Below, in pieces: positions 11,225 to 22,590 of a stretch of DNA of 64,000 bases; position 1 is the first letter of the stretch, and every line of letters starts with the position of its first letter. Source of the stretch: Bidens hawaiensis (Eukaryota; Streptophyta; Magnoliopsida; Asterales; Asteraceae); NCBI GenBank assembly GCA_021521415.1, contig JAIQDT010007613.1, positions 1 to 64,000 on the forward strand, given 5' to 3'. The notes below the pieces were generated by a model, which saw only the letters and a list, made by a program, of their open reading frames with translations, ran no database searches and was not told where the DNA came from. Position numbers and translations under genes: made by a program.

Positions 11225-12130
11225 TGGGACGAGAAAATGACCAAGGAAGATTGAAATATTCTTAACCTCCTCCGAAAATGGGTAAGTATGGAAACCGAGC
11301 AAACTTAGACATTCGAGCATACTTAAACTTAATCAACAAGGTATTTTGCTTTACGAGCAAGTTTATCTTCTTCAAGTCTTTTAAGTGTTAGTTTGAGCAA
11401 ACTACACTTCATCAAGCAAGGTTGTTCTTTAAGTCAAGCAATGTTTGTTTTAGAGCAAACTCTTGACTGAACTAAGCTAAAACCAAGTATTTTGGTGGAT
11501 CGAGCATGGTTTATTAATAAACAGTGGTTTAAGAAAACTTGAAGGAAGTTATTAAAGAAATAACTCCAAGGACTTCAAACGAGCAAGGTTCAACCTCGAG
11601 CAAGCCAAAGTGTCACTAACACACTTGAACTTGTTCAAATCAGTTAAAGACAAAAGGTTGAAAGGATCCAAGAAGAACAAGTTTGCTTGTAGGATTTTAT
11701 CAAGCAAAGTTGGTATAATCATGAATATTGAAGTCTACTTGAAAGATATTTTCTTTGAAAAATATCCTAAGTAAAGCTTAGTCGGAGAACTGTTCCAAGC
11801 ACACTTGTAGTTACCAGGTTTGCTCGACAAGGACAAAAGACTACAAGCTTACTCGAAGACCTATTTACACTTGTAATATTTTGAAATATATTTGAATATG
11901 TTAATAATCAATTATTAGGGTTTCTAGAAGATGTCAGATGTGCCTATTTAAGGAAACTTTAGGGCACATTTATGACAACGGTCACAGAGAGAAAATTTTG
12001 ATTTGACGGCTGTCTCTTTCCTTTTTCATTGGTTTTTAACAAAAGCAGAATTTCGTAACCGCCTTGTCAACACGTTTTTGCTACTTACGAGACTGATTAT
12101 TGTGTGTCTAAGTGATCTAATAGGGGACCA
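11225..12130 (+). mobile_element. 5' LTR of the Sirevirus
   Basis: It starts TGGGACGAGAAAATGACC and ends GGGGACCA. It matches 43169-44240 over most of its length and, reversed, 64000-62967. It lacks about 200 bp near 12030 that the other two copies keep, which explains its shorter length (906 against 1072 bp). The left half is full of one-way GAGCAAACTT-like motifs. Confidence 0.85.
11290..11715 (+). repeat. Dispersed GAGCAARSTT-like motifs in LTR U3
   Basis: About eleven variants (GAGCAAACTT, GAGCATACTT, GAGCAAGTTT, AAGCAAGGTT and similar) lie on the plus strand at irregular 15-80 bp spacing. They do not form a tandem repeat, because the sequence between them is unrelated. The same array type recurs in the 3' LTR and in post-pol sequence. 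Confidence 0.7.
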
Positions 12131-12480
12131 GCTAAGTGGTATCAGCTGAGTCTCTACATTTGTGAAGAACTATTGCTGATTTGTTGTTGAAAACTGATGA
12201 TTTCGAAGATGAAGAATGACGTTAGCTGACAACTGTTCCATAGATTTATGACGTCAGCTGCCATGTTTTTCGTTTTTCTCAGATCTACTGTTTTATTAAG
12301 TTTAAAAGTGTTTTTTACTCATATTTACTTTGATTTCTTTCCTTGTGTGTCTAGATCATGTTATTATCCATCCATATTCATCAGATCTGAGGATTTGTTT
12401 CACATATCTGATTATTTTCAAAAGTTTCTTAAATGTTAAGTAATTTTTATTTAAAAAAACCTTTTAAAATACAAAAAAAC
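12131..12480 (+). other. Sirevirus leader with weak primer binding site
   Basis: TGGTATCAG at 12137-12145 matches the first nine bases of the usual initiator-Met PBS; the next bases (CTGAG) do not match. The leader contains TGACGTCA at 12249-12256 and a related TGACGTTAGCTG upstream. Copy C keeps the same leader (62617-62966) with a similarly degenerate PBS. Confidence 0.55.
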
Positions 12481-13999
12481 ATGTCTATAGTAGTGGATGA
12501 ACAAGAGGTGTCAACTAAAAAAATTTCAAGATTGGTAGGAAAGGAAAATTACATAAAGTGGAGGTTTTGTTTGAGGCTGTTGTGTGCTATAATGATGTGG
12601 AAATGTAGAATTCAATCCAAAATGGAACGTATGTCCATGATGGCAAAAACAACAATCAAACTATTGAACGACAAATGAAGAATAAAGATGATAGAGCATT
12701 GTCTATGCTAAAAATTGGTCTGTCTTGGAAAATTCTGTCTAGTGTGGTTCATCACACTACTACAAAGGATTTGTTTGATGCCATTGTAGAAATGTTTGAG
12801 GGAAACACTGAGCTTAAAGTCATCAAGAAGGACAGACTGAACCAACATTTAGAGATTCAAGTTCAAGGAAGGAGAAAGCTTGAAATATGTTTTGCAGAGG
12901 TTTGTTGTCATTGTCAATGAAATCGAAACCACTGACCTTACAATAACAGATTTTGTTCTAAACAAGAAGGCGTTATCATCTTTGTCTAGAGAATGGTATA
13001 CTGCAAGCAAATTCATCAAAGAAAAAGCCAACTTCCCAACTTTCAAGCTTGATGATGTGATATTCTTTTTGCAATGAAATGATTGAGAATAACATGATTA
13101 AGGAAGACAAGCCAAGCTTCCAAGTGGCAAATGCTCTAATTGCACCTATGGGGAATCTATCAACCAAAAACCAACAACCAGTCCCTATAATAGAAAAATC
13201 AACTGAATATGGTGTTGAAAGCCCAAGATTGTTTGTTGTTGGTCAATCTAGCAATCATGGTGGGCAGTCAAGATTCAATTTTCAACTTATGGATGATAGT
13301 GATACATCATCAATGGCTAGTGGACATGCCCCATATGTTTCTAGAAATGTGAATCATGGAAATGATTTTCAAACTCTCTTCTCTATGTTCACTGAGTCTT
13401 ATAATGAATTTGTGGCAAAGAATCTAATTAATACTAGTATAGTGCAAGACGACCTTGAGCAGATTGATGTTGATGATTTAGAAGACATGGATCATAAGTG
13501 GCAACCTGCAATGTTAGCTTTGAGTAGTAAGAGACTGTACAATATAATTGGAAGGTCTTTGGTTTCTGGTCCAAATGACTAAATATGTTTTGACAAGTCA
13601 CAAGCAATCTGTTATAACTGTCAACAACTGGGACACTTTGCAAGAGAATGCAACCAGCCAAGACAATTCCAAAACAACAACCAATAAACAAATTAGTTTC
13701 AATTCCAAAATCAGAATCAATGTCATCAAAGGCAGTTTAACAACAACTTCCAACAACAGAATCATCAACAAATCATCGCACAACAATAATTTCAGAGAAA
13801 CCAACAAATCCCTCCACAAGCTCCTACCAATCAGAATAGAAACAATGCCAACCAGCCCATAAATCAAGGAAATGTTGCTCTAGCTCAACCACAGCAAGAT
13901 GGTGTGTTTGACTAGAGTAATCATGCTGAGGATATAGAGAAAGAAAATGTGGCATTCATGGCAATTGTTGGAAGTGAAGCTGAGTCCTCTTCATCTTAG
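12481..13999 (+). pseudogene. Sirevirus gag remnant with CCHC zinc knuckle
   Basis: The gag ATG at 12481 (MSIVVDEQEVSTKKISRL) is preferred over upstream in-frame ATGs because copy C shares it (62616, MSGVMDEQEVSTNKI). The copia gag core is recognisable across frames: ENYIKW, then HHTTTKDLFDAIVEMFEGNTELK, then LSREWYTASKFIKEKANFPT. Frame breaks occur near 12650, 12890, 13075 and 13585. A CCHC knuckle (CYNCQQLGHFAREC, 13610-13651) binds nucleic acid in this family and keeps all four ligands. A Gln/Asn-rich tail ends at the TAG at 13997-13999. It is not functional as it stands. Confidence 0.85.
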
Positions 14000-15043
14000 T
14001 TACATTCAAATCCCACAAATTTTGAATTACTTGAAATGAATGATTCTTTTGAGAAAGACAATTAGTAAATTACAATGTGAATGTTTTATAAAACAAATCA
14101 GTATTAATGAGTATGAAAGGAGTGAGTTGACCTATGAAAACCAAATTATAAGTTTAGAACATGACTGTATAGACAGTTACAACACTTAGTCAAGATACAC
14201 CACTGAAATTGAAGAATTAAAGAAAATGTAACTTGATGAGAAGTTGAAAAATACTCAACTTCAAGTTGAGGTGGATTTTCTAAAGAATTTGGTGTCAACT
14301 AGAAATATTTGTGGTAAGTTGAAGAAGATCAAGGAGGAAGATATACAAAGTTGTTCCTCCACTTTTCAATGATAATTACTCATTAAAGCTGGATAAGGAA
14401 AAGAGAAATGCTTACCTTGATCAATTTAGAGAGGTATTTGAAGACAGAAGGGGTTTATGGAAAATTACAAGTTGGATGAGGTTGAGAAGGGAGAGGTTGT
14501 GATGAAGACTGTTGAAAAAAAATTAAAAAATATGTTCGTGTACAAGTAACATTAGATGATGAAGACTGTGATTTTTGGAAAGAAGTGATTTTTATGACTC
14601 AAGTGACAAGAGTTCAAGCTGTGAAGGAGTAAAAGAAGAAGAAAGGTGTGAACTGAAGTCAAAAGACTGGATCCTTTTGTTACCCCAGATCACTCCCAAA
14701 ATGAAGAAATATCTTAAACAAATGAGAAGAGAACATAGACCTTCTGATTTGTGCGGTGGATCAAGGAAAAGAAGACCAAGGAAGGTTCAACAAACCAATT
14801 GTCACCCAGAAGGGGAAGTGTCAAGAGCAACAAGAAAATTGAAGAAACCATGAAGAATGACATTTCATCCTGTTTATCCAGCTTTCTCAAACCAAGAGTT
14901 GTTTGATGTTGGAGAAGTGGAAAGTATGGATGACTACAATAGGATATGGTCAAGACAGAGAAGTGATAAACAGGACAGACCAATCAAGTTAGAGAAAATC
15001 AAGTTTGTGAAACGCACGGTGTCAACGGAAGAAACATAGAATG
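14000..15043 (+). other. Decayed spacer between gag and pol
   Basis: Short frames at 14575-14853 and 14857-15039 encode Lys/Glu-rich sequence (KDWILLLPQITPKMKKYLKQ, FSNQELFDVGEVESMDD) that reads as the variable gag-protease linker of copia polyproteins, with many stops. No other gene is visible. The duplicated block begins at its right end. Confidence 0.5.
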
Positions 15044-18000
15044 AACAATTTCTATCATTAGCAATCAATTTCAATGGTCTTGTCACACATTAGAAGACTA
15101 TTGGTGTTGATCCACCCTGACCTAGTGAAAGATATAAAATGAGTAACTTAGGTGAAAGATTTAAAGGACAAGTTTGGTGCAGGGTTTGTGATGTCTATGG
15201 TCATCACACTGATTCAAGCCAGGAAAGGTTCATTCATTTCATGTTCCTGATTGCATAAAATTTGGACAAGACTTCGCATTCTATAAAAGAAGATACAATA
15301 AATAATTAAGCAGGAGTGAGAAGATAACAGAAGATCTAGTCAAGAATGAAGAAGCAATTGTGAAGAACAGCGAAAAAAGTGATAAGAAAAAAAGGCTCCA
15401 ATGTTGAATAAACTCAACAGATCTCAATCTGTCAAGTCACAGTCATCTGAAAAAAGTCTAATGACTCTAAAAGATTAACAATTTGTGAAAAGAAAAGCAA
15501 TTTGTTGAAGAAAGTTTTCACCAAAAAGAAACCAAATATACTCAATGGAGATGAGAAATTTCTGTTGAAGAATGGTTTTGAACCACATGGATTTTTTTTG
15601 TGGAAACCAAGGTCTGAAGCATAAGTGATAATTAAGAAAAGAGAATTTGTCATTGAAATACACAAGCATAGTTCCCTATGTTGAAAACCATTTAAATTTG
15701 GATATGAATCAGATGATTCATGTGAACTTGTTTATGAGGACCCCAAACCTGATGCAACAGTTGGTCATGTGGTTGATGATTTGCAACCTAAATTAGCTTG
15801 TATTACATCACTTAACTGATTCATTTTTTTTTACTGTTGCAGGAAAAGTCCACCCCAAATGAATGATGTATGGTATTTAGAAAGTGGATGTTCCAAACAC
15901 ATGACCTTTGACAAGATGTCATTGGTCTACTATGAAGAAAAAATTAAAGGACAAGTTGCATTTGGGAGTGATGAAAATGAAGAGAAGATTGTGGGGAAAG
16001 GAATTCTTACAAATGGCAAAGTATCTTTTGATAATGTCTTCTATGGAAGGATTACAATATAATCTTCAGAGCATATCTCAGATGTTTGATAAAAGTTATA
16101 AGGTTGGATTTGATTATTCACATTGTTTCATCCTCAAACCTGAATTTGTAATTTCCCTTATATGATCATGATGGTTTCTCCTAGAAATGGAAACTTATAT
16201 TAACTGAGAATGAAATATGCGATTTATAGAGGTTGTACCTGTTTTGTGTTCAAAGCCACTAAGAATGAAACTAACCTGTGGCGCAGGTAGCCTTGTCATT
16301 TCAATCTAGAAAATATGAACAAGCTTGTAAAAGGTGAACATGTCATTGGTTTACCCACAAGGGAGTTCAAGTTGGTTGGTAAGTGTATTTCTTGTCAAAA
16401 AGGAAAGCATCACAAATCATCTTACAAAACAAAACTCATAAACTCAATTGATCATGTACTTGAAATGCTTCATATGGATCTCTTTGGTCATGTGAGTGTC
16501 CCAAGTATTGGAAAAAAGAGATATTGTTTGGTGATTATTGATGATTTTTCAAGATATACATGGGTTTATTTTCTAAACTCAAAGGATGAGGCTGATGAAT
16601 TGATCAAGAGTTGTGTAACAAGGATTGAAAATCAATTATATGTAAGGGTGAAGGGAATGAGAAGTGATAATGGGATAGAGTTCAAGAATGGGGTAATGGA
16701 TGAATTTTGTCAAGCCAAAGGAATATTTCAACAATTCGGTGCTCCTGGAACTCCTGAACAAAATGGAATTGCCAAAAGAATGAATTGAACAACAATAGAG
16801 GCTGCAAGAACCATGTTAGCAGATGCATACTTTCCTTTTACATTTAGAACAGAATTCTTAAACACTGCTTGTTATGTTCATAACAGAGTCCTTCTCAATA
16901 AAAGTCCAAATAAAACTCCCTATGAGATTTTGTTCAAAAGAAAACCCTACATCAAGTTACTCAAGCTCTTTGGATGCAACTGTTCTTAGTTGAATACAAA
17001 AGACTATTTAAACAAGTTTCAATCTAAATCCTCAGATTGTTTCTCTATTGGATATTCAACACACTCAAAAGCATATAGTGTATATGTGAAGGACCATCTG
17101 AGTGTGATTAAATCTTCAGTTGTTATTTTTAATGACATCAATTCAACACTATTGATGGAGCATCATGGTTATTTGTTCTTGAAGCTAGTCAAATCCTTCA
17201 AACTTTACCCAGAAGACTTTGATGGAACTTTATGTAGAATAAGTGTCCCTGAAGCTGCTTCAAAGATAAACGTTGATTTGGACATATTATGATCAACCAC
17301 AAGTTCAAGAAAATTTTTCAGAGACAGTGAGCAACCTGATGACCAGCAAGTTCAAGAATATGCTGAAAGTCAGTCAAACTTGAAACTTTGTTTTAAAATA
17401 TGAACATTGGAATTGATATTGCTTCAACATCCCAACAGAATGTTAAAGAAGAACATGATGTGAACAATGTAGCATCAAATTTGGTCATTAAGGAACCTAT
17501 TTTAATGATATAAACCATGATTCCACCATTTCTTCAGATCAAATCATCCAAACTTCATTTGTAGAGACAAATCATCCTGCTGAAAACATAATTGGAGATA
17601 TTCATGAAAGAGTTACAAGAAGTGCATCTGGATCTGCAAACATTTGTTTGTACTCCTGCTTCCTCTCCCAAATTGAACCCAAGAACATTATTCAAGCCTT
17701 AAAAGACAACAGTTAGTGGAAGCAATCCTAGAGGAGTTGGCTCAATTCAGAAATCTGCAACTTTAGTAACTTGTATCTAAGAGTAAAGTTTGCGATGGGC
17801 ACCAAATGGGTTTTCAGAAATAAAAGGGATAAAAAGGGCATTGTAATGAAGAACAAAGCAAGACTAGTTGCTATAGGATACTTAAAAGAAGAAGGGATAG
17901 ATTTTGAAGAAGTGTTTTCTCCAGTGGCAAGGCTAGAAGCTATCAGAATATTCTTAATCTATGTTGTTTCTAAGAACATCAGAGTATTTCAATTTGATGT

Positions 18001-18834
18001 TAAATCTGCTTTCTTAAATGGAAAAATAGAAGAGAAGGTGTGTGTCACTCAACCTCCAGGTTTTGAGGAGCCTGAGAATCTTAATAGAGTTTACAAATTA
18101 AATAAGGCTCTCTATGAATTACATCAAGCTCTAAGATCTTGGTATGATAAGCTGTCAAACCACCGACTTGTGAATGGTTTTCACAGAGGAGCCATTGATA
18201 AGACCCTCTTCTACAAGAAAAGAAGAAGAGATTTGCTCCTGGTTCAAGTTTATGGTGATGATATCATCTTAGAATCTACTGATGAACAAATGTATTTGCA
18301 ATTTGAAGAGGTTATGAATTCTAATTTTTGCATGAGCTTAATGGGAGAAATGAATTCCTTTCTTGGTTTGCAAGTTCAACAAAAAAAAGATGGTATATTC
18401 ATTTGGCAATCAAAACATGTGCAACACATATTGAACAAATTCAAATGTCAAGACTTGAAGACTGCTTCTAGTCTAACGGACACACTTGAGAAGATGGTAG
18501 CTGATGAAAAAGGGGAGCTTGTTTATGAGCATGAATATAAAGCTAAGATTGGAACTTTGATGTACCTTACTACTTCCAGACCTAACATTATTTTTGCTAT
18601 GTTTGTGTGTAATCATGTCCAAAACTATCTCACTTGAAAGGGAAACCTGATTCCCATCAAACACCGTTTTATCAAAGGATGTAGTGATAAAATTTTATAG
18701 AAATGAGAAGAGTTGACACTAGTTACAACTTGGTAGAGTTATTCACTTAGCCACTAGAAAAATCAAGATTTCATTTTCTACTAAACTCTTTAGGCATGAT
18801 CAACTCTGAGGAAGTTTGATTGCAGATGTATGCT
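15044..18834 (+). pseudogene. Sirevirus pol, copy A (protease, integrase, RT)
   Basis: Domains in order are as follows. A second CCHC-like finger (15178-15219) has its last Cys changed to Ser. Protease is at 15859-16062, where WYLESGCSKHMT has Glu (15880-15882) for the catalytic Asp. Integrase (16315-17292) keeps CISC and the two catalytic Asp (LHMDLFGH, RSDNG), but the Glu of the DDE triad is Lys (16774-16776). RT (17771-18637) has [16 protein letters not shown] and the motif YGDD (18251-18262) instead of the usual plant copia YVDD. RNase H is almost wholly deleted near 18640; only its C-terminal tail remains, ending near 18834. Many stops and frame shifts are present. Post-pol sequence continues to 18967, where the Tekay-like element is inserted. 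Confidence 0.9.
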
Positions 18835-18962
18835 TATTATGCTAACTGATTATCTGTTAAAGGTCTTGATGAGTGAGTTGTGATTTGGATGATTGAATCT
18901 TTGTTTTCACACAGCTAAAATGTCCTTTGAATGACTATATAGGTGACTTAGTTGTCTACAAT

Positions 18963-18967
18963 GCTTA
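18963..18967. repeat. Target site duplication (left) of gypsy-2
   Basis: GCTTA lies immediately before the LTR start and again at 32201-32205 immediately after the other LTR. The corresponding uninterrupted site in the paralogous copy B is at 38008-38012. Confidence 0.97.
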
Positions 18968-19341
18968 TGTAACACCCCGTAACCGCAGCGGAAACGTACA
19001 CGGGATGCAACAGACACATCTGATATCAACAGCATTGCTTATAAAGAAAATACCACTACATTAATTTATAACATATTACATTGTTGCGAGTTGCGTTACT
19101 GTCTAGGTGTTACACACATAAATTACCAATAAAACATTAATAAATTCATTACAAAACATAGAGCAGCAAGCTTCCAACAGGTAGCACAGATAGTTAAGCA
19201 CATATCAATCATTCCAACTTGGGCATACCTAGAAAACATGTAAAGAAAACGGGTCAACTACGAATAGTTGGTGAGTTTCACTAATTTAAATAAACACTGA
19301 CAAATCATTTTTAATAATCATTTATTAACCATATACTCATG

Positions 19342-19724
19342 CTGGGAACTATGTTACCCCAGAACATTTCCAATAACTTTCTGGGAACTATGTTACCCCA
19401 GAACAATAATAACCCCTGGGAACTATGTTACCCCAGAACAATAACAACCCCTGGGAACTATGTTACCCCAGAATAATAATAACCCCTGGGAACTATGTTA
19501 CCCCAGAACAACAATAACCCCTGGGAACTATGTTACCCCAGAACAATAATAACCCCTGGGAACTATGTTACCCCAGAACAATAATAACCCCTGGGAACTA
19601 TGTTACCCCAGAACAATAATAACCCCTGGGAACTATGTTACCCCAGAACAATAATAACCCCTGGGAACTATGTTACCCCAGAACAATATAACCCCTGGGA
19701 ACTATGTTACCCCAGAACAATAAC
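19342..19724. repeat. 35-bp tandem repeat, 11 copies, in the 3' LTR
   Basis: Each unit begins CTGGGAACTATGTTACCCCA followed by GAACAATAATAACC or a variant. The core is itself a dyad (CTGGG...CCCAG). The matching array in the other LTR (29024-29371) has 10 copies, which accounts for 35 of the 36 bp length difference between the LTRs. Confidence 0.97.
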
Positions 19725-20462
19725 ACATTATAAACATTTTATATATTCTATGCATCAGTCCATATATATATAAATGTACAAGTATTTCCATACGATCGGT
19801 ATGTACTTAAATACTTTAAATAAGACATGTTTTCCGCCCCGGGAAAATATAATTAAAACAATTCATTAAAAGGGGCTCGTGAAAACTCACCTTGTTGTGA
19901 GTTGGTGAGTAATATAAGGAACAGCTACGTGCCTGGATCTGTAATATAATATCTAGTCGTTACTATATAATTCCCATAACTTAAATACATATCAATCGGT
20001 ACATCTGGGAACATTGTTAACCCAGTACTGTACTCGATTCGGGGACAATGTTAACCCCGTGACACTTCTAAGGACTCAGATTGACATTGCTTAGAGTTTG
20101 ACAGTCAATTTAGTTAAGGTGATGAAATTATAGCTCGGTTTGACACCCCGTTTGGCCGTGGGGCCCATTTCCGGTATTTCGGTGCCGAAAACGGTAAAAT
20201 CGGGTAAAATTACCCAAATCATCCGAATTATTTTCGGATGATTTATTTTTACTTAATTTACTTAGATTTATGAAATAGTCTATTTTTAGAGTTTTCATGT
20301 ACCAGTCAGCTCGCTTATGCGAACTTTGCCGGTTTACACGTTTTAAGCTTTAAAAACTTGTTTTTATGTTCTTTTTAGCACAAATAATTACCCGATTAGT
20401 CTCGGGTCTTGAAATTTTGCACAAAACTTAATTTGACAGAAAGGAATTTTGTAAAAATTTTC

Positions 20463-20909
20463 CAGATTTATTTTCTTATATTTATATTTATTTATCTATT
20501 TTTAAATCTTATTAAAATACTAAATATATCAAAAATACCAAAACACTTTAGAAAAATCCCAAGTTTTTCTGGGATGATCTTTATCATCCTCATAACTTTC
20601 TGGAATTTTCCCAGATTTATTTTCCTACATTTACATTTATTTATCTATTTTTAAATCTTGTTAAAACACTAAATATATCAAAAATACCAAAACACTTTAG
20701 AAAAATCCCAAGTTTTTCTGGGATGATCTTTATCATCCTCATAACTTTCTGGAATTTTCCCAGATTTATTTTCCTACATTTACATTTATTTATCTATTTT
20801 TAAATCTTGTTAAAACACTAAATATATCAAAAATATCAAAACACTTTAGAAAAATCCCAAATTTTTCTGGGATGATCTTTATCATCCTCATAACTCCCTG
20901 GAATTTTTC
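20463..20909. repeat. 149-bp tandem repeat, 3 copies, in the 3' LTR
   Basis: Units start at 20463, 20612 and 20761 with CAGATTTATTTTC. Each ends near CCTCATAACTTTCTGGAATT or CCTCATAACTCCCTGGAATT. The second LTR has the same three units at 30110-30556, so the repeat predates insertion. Confidence 0.95.
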
Positions 20910-22554
20910 CAGAATTTAAAACTTATTTTTCAAGCCATTTTCACCCAAAACCGAGCTAGAAAGCCCTAGAACTCGTTTCACCGAAAAGCCTACTTAGACT
21001 TTTCCAACTGAGCTCAAATTTTGTGGGTGACTTTTATATGTTATAAAAAGCTTATCTTAAATTTTCCGGAATTTTTCATCATGTTTTGCTATTTTTCACT
21101 ATTTTTGGCCAAAACCGAGCATTAAATTCACCAAATATTCATCTTTTATCCAAAAATTACCAAAAATTCACAGATCTCATATTTTCATGTGTAGATCATC
21201 TCTGTGAAATTTCGTGACCCGAATCTAAGCACACGTAAATCTGTCCATTTTTTCATAACACACGAAAACCGAACTATCTTGTGTTTTCTAGCTTTAGATC
21301 GCAAAGATCTCGGTTTCTAGCCTTTGCTAGCCGCTAGATACAACACTTACAAGCACATCAACACCACACCAAGCAAGTTATACCCACAATCAAGCCATTT
21401 CTTTCCTAGTGTCGGTTTTTAAGTAAAAACAAAGGTTTTAACCGTAGAAATCCATTCCCGACTCTTTTTACTCATTTCTTGGACCAAGATCCCTTGTATA
21501 ACATGTATACATCTCTTGATCATGCAAGAGTCGGTTCCATCTCGGTTTTCACCCATCTTTCACTTGGAAACTCATTTTAACAAGATTTTAACCGTAAAAT
21601 TTTATTCTAAACACTTTTAACTCATTACTTGGATCAAGATCCTTTGTATAACTTGTATACATCCCTTGATCATACGAGAACCGGTTCCATCTCGGGTTTT
21701 TACCCATATTTCACTTGGAACCTCTTGTTCTTGCAAAACAACTCAAAGTAAAGAAACCAACACCAAAGATCATGTATTATAACATGTTTATACCTTGTGT
21801 TCTTGATTAGAAGAGGTGGATTTGATGAACACTTGAAAGTATGAAAGGATTTGAGAGAGTTTTGGGAGAGTTTTGTTGTTGAATTGTGTTAAAAAAAAAA
21901 AATGAATTGAATGATAATAATAATAAGGGCCGATCGGTCCATAGGGTGGATGGGGGTGGGCCCCACACATCAATTCTAAGCCACATATTCGGATTACGCA
22001 ATCCGGATAATGTTGTGGATAATCTGGCTCAGTTCGTTTCTCGTTTAAACTCGTAATTCGGCTTGAAACGAAATTAAAATGGTCGTTTTTCGGGTCAAAA
22101 TAAAATTTACATAAAACCGACTTAAAAACTTTAAAAAACTTAAACCATGACATTAAAACATCATATTATTAATAATTACGCATCTTTTTCGGCTTGATTG
22201 ATCATCTCTTGCTTGGTTTGATGTTAAAGGTTTCGTTTATCGTACCGACGTACCAATAAATCGAAATCCTTTTTCTGTGCTATAATTCACTTATCCCGAG
22301 GCATCAATACCTCGTAAATATCACTAAACATTATATACTTCGTCTATAATGTAATTCCCGATTCGTTCGGGTTTCAATAATCGTTCATTGATTAATTGTA
22401 ATTCCAATACGATTCACTATATAATTGAGTATGATTCATACTGTGAACCATATAAATTCGTATCAACGTGCTATAACTCATATAATCAATATTAAATAAC
22501 ACGTAAATAGTATATTCCGGCTAGGGTATACCTGAATTTGCCGGAATCGTTACA

Positions 22555-22567
22555 TTCTCCCCCCGTT
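22555..22567 (-). other. Polypurine tract of gypsy-2
   Basis: The minus strand reads AACGGGGGGAGAA directly before TGTAACG, a strong Ty3 PPT at the internal edge of the 3' LTR. Confidence 0.95.
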
Positions 22568-22590
22568 ATAAAAATTTCGTCCTCGAAATT

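Larger units (their letters stand above)
18968..22554 (-). mobile_element. 3' LTR of gypsy-2
   Basis: Its position next to the PPT (22555-22567) makes it the 3' LTR. It contains the 35-bp array (11 units), the 149-bp array (3 units), and dyads such as CTGGGAACATTG..ACCCAG at 20005-20025. In the minus orientation a CT-rich leader follows at about 21880-21794, with a donor-like CACAAG/GTATAA at 21793. It has no coding capacity of its own. Confidence 0.97.

Noticed and set aside
19342..19724. Regular repeats with short spacers resembling a CRISPR array
   Set aside because: The spacers are near-identical AT-rich bits rather than unique sequences, the array lies in a plant LTR, and no cas genes are present.
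20409..20654. Hydrophobic 81-codon frame, present in both gypsy-2 LTRs
   Set aside because: It is created by the T-rich 149-bp repeats; the two copies are identical only because the LTRs are.
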